Positions 62,558-64,000 of a stretch of DNA of 64,000 bases are shown here, piece by piece. The notes under the pieces are model-generated. The model saw only the letters and a list, made by a program, of their open reading frames with translations. It ran no database searches and had not been told where the DNA came from. The stretch's first letter is position 1. Each line of letters opens with the position of its first letter. The stretch is from Paenibacillus odorifer (lineage in GTDB: Bacteria > Bacillota > Bacilli > Paenibacillales > Paenibacillaceae). The DNA lies in contig NZ_CP009428.1 of the NCBI RefSeq assembly GCF_000758725.1, positions 2,108,001 to 2,172,000 on the forward strand. Direction: 5' to 3'. The translations under genes and the position numbers were made by a program.

Positions 62558-62586
62558 TTGATTTTGTGTCTGGTTTGCAGTAATAT
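62558..62586 (+). promoter_or_regulatory. Sigma-A promoter of pyk
   Basis: TTGATT (62558-62563) and TAATAT (62581-62586) are 17 bases apart. Transcription would start near 62593, giving a leader of about 114 bases before pyk. Confidence 0.6.
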
Positions 62587-62706
62587 TCATAAGGGCGTAC
62601 TTAAAGGCACATGTGACAAAGTTCCTATTTTATTAGTTAGCCTTGTAGTAGATTTTGTAGTTGGAAAAAGTGAGACAGAGAGAACGAAAAAACGGAGGAA
62701 AACCTA

Positions 62707-64000
62707 ATGCGGAAAAGTAAAATTGTATGTACGATCGGACCTGCGAGTGAATCGTTGGAGAATATCAAAAAATTGATTTTGGCTGGTATGAATGTGGCCC
62801 GTCTGAATTTCTCCCACGGCGATTTCGAAGAGCACGGTGCTCGGATCAATACGATCCGTCAAGCATCTAAGGAACTGAACAAAACAGTTGCTATCCTGCT
62901 CGATACTAAAGGACCGGAGATTCGCACAGGCAAGCTGGAAGTAGAACCGATTGAACTTGTTCAGGACGAGTACCTGACACTGACTACGGAAGAGATCCTT
63001 GGTAATCAAGATCGTATTTCCATCACGTACAGCGAACTTCCTAACGATGTTCAAGTAGGATCCACAATCCTTATTGATGACGGTCTGATTGGTTTGACAG
63101 TTGTCGACATTCAAGGTACAGAAATCAAGACCCGTATTGTAAACGGTGGTACGATTAAGAGCAAGAAGGGCGTTAACGTACCAGGAGTAAACATCTCCTT
63201 GCCGGGTATTACGGAAAAAGACACCAACGATATTCTTTTTGGTATCGAACAGGACATCGATTTTATCGCCGCTTCCTTCGTTCGCAAAGCTAGCGACGTT
63301 CAGGAAATTCGTGAGCTGCTTGAGAAAAACAACGCTTCTCACATCCAAATCATTTCCAAAATCGAAAACCAACAAGGTGTTGACAACCTTGATGAAATTT
63401 TAGAAGCTTCTGACGGCCTGATGGTTGCTCGTGGTGACCTTGGTGTTGAAATCCCAGCTGAAGATGTACCTTTGGCTCAAAAATTGATGATTCAAAAATG
63501 TAACGTTGCTGGTAAACCAGTTATCACAGCTACACAAATGTTGGATTCCATGCAACGCAACCCACGTCCTACTCGCGCTGAAGCAAGTGACGTAGCAAAC
63601 GCTATTTTAGATGGAACAGATGCAATCATGCTTTCCGGAGAAACTGCTGCTGGTAAATATCCAGTAGAATCCGTACTTACAATGTCCCGCATTGCTGAGA
63701 AAGCGGAATCCGCTCTGAACCACCATGAAATCTTCATGAAACAACAAACTGCACAAGAAACTACAGTTACAGAAGCAATCAGCCAATCCGTTGCAATTTC
63801 TGCTTTGGATCTGAACGCTAAGGCTATCATTTCTTCGACAGTAACAGGTCATACTGCACGCGTTGTTTCCAAATACCGTCCTAAAGCACCAATCATTGCC
63901 GTTACAACACAAGAAAGAACTATGCGTCAATTGTCCCTCGTTTGGGGCGTAACGCCAGTGTTCGGACAAGTTGCATCTTCCACAGATGAGCTGCTGGAAA
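62707..64000 (+). CDS. pyk: Pyruvate kinase (5' part, cut by window end)
   Basis: The first 431 codons of pyruvate kinase, which converts phosphoenolpyruvate and ADP to pyruvate and ATP. Seen motifs: [15 protein letters not shown] at the start, [22 protein letters not shown], the catalytic lysine in [41 protein letters not shown] and [18 protein letters not shown]. The visible region covers the barrel and part of the C-terminal domain; B. subtilis Pyk has about 585 residues, so about 150 are missing. ACGGAGG precedes ATG 62707. Confidence 0.97.
   Translation, partial: MRKSKIVCTIGPASESLENIKKLILAGMNVARLNFSHGDFEEHGARINTIRQASKELNKTVAILLDTKGPEIRTGKLEVEPIELVQDEYLTLTTEEILGNQDRISITYSELPNDVQVGSTILIDDGLIGLTVVDIQGTEIKTRIVNGGTIKSKKGVNVPGVNISLPGITEKDTNDILFGIEQDIDFIAASFVRKASDVQEIRELLEKNNASHIQIISKIENQQGVDNLDEILEASDGLMVARGDLGVEIPAEDVPLAQKLMIQKCNVAGKPVITATQMLDSMQRNPRPTRAEASDVANAILDGTDAIMLSGETAAGKYPVESVLTMSRIAEKAESALNHHEIFMKQQTAQETTVTEAISQSVAISALDLNAKAIISSTVTGHTARVVSKYRPKAPIIAVTTQERTMRQLSLVWGVTPVFGQVASSTDELLE

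Noticed and set aside
62377-62706. Possible riboswitch upstream of pyk
   Set aside because: No conserved aptamer was recognised; the region is explained by a terminator, a promoter and a plain leader.

Overview
This window looks like chromosomal DNA of a spore-forming Bacillales bacterium, most probably a Paenibacillus. The evidence is the sporulation and housekeeping gene set (abrB, ytrH/ytrI, ytoI, ytpI, yheA, five YheC/YheD-type ATP-grasp genes, dnaE, accD-accA, pyk), strong AGGAGG-type ribosome sites, and paired YesM/YesN-type regulators next to carbohydrate ABC transporters. No rRNA, tRNA, insertion sequence, prophage or CRISPR array was recognised. All assignments come from reading motifs by eye; no database search was run.

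Layout. 1-4754: the downstream part of a peptide-maturation (RiPP) locus: a radical SAM/SPASM maturase cut by the window edge, a TIGR04066-type protein, an acyl-carrier-related protein, an unassigned protein, a cytoplasmic subtilase and a possible decayed ORF. 4690-5395: an AbrB-type regulator with four Spo0A-box matches and a good sigma-A promoter upstream. 5420-8108: PadR regulator, ABC-2 membrane protein, HAD phosphatase. 8377-18685: a cell-envelope block made of a two-component system, an anchored sensor-like protein, a MacB/YknYZ-type ABC ATPase and permease, a NodB deacetylase, a large secreted protein and an HlyD-type adaptor.

18799-42133: a pectin/oligosaccharide utilisation locus. 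Two complete CUT1-type ABC importers (18799-22346 and 35410-42133), each with its own sensor-regulator, flank GH43, GH28, AraC regulator, CE8 pectinesterase, an esterase, GH105, a KdgF-like cupin and a heparinase II/III-like lyase. None of the enzymes carries a signal peptide, so oligosaccharides appear to be imported and then dismantled in the cytoplasm.

42210-49604: five tandem YheC/YheD-family ATP-grasp genes with one GNAT gene, divergent from yheA. 49735-52721: accessory small genes, an exact 51-bp tandem repeat array of about 14 units, a 46-residue membrane protein gene and a lipoprotein gene that appears frameshifted. 53022-64000: core genes ytoI, ytpI, ytrI, ytrH, dnaE, pgpA, a small protein gene, accD, accA and the 5' part of pyk.

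The most distinctive observations are the ATP-grasp array, the 51-bp minisatellite, four consecutive GC hairpins inside the dnaE linker-coding region, a hairpin that would hide the pgpA ribosome site, a response regulator that seems to need a CTG start, and the RiPP locus at the left edge.
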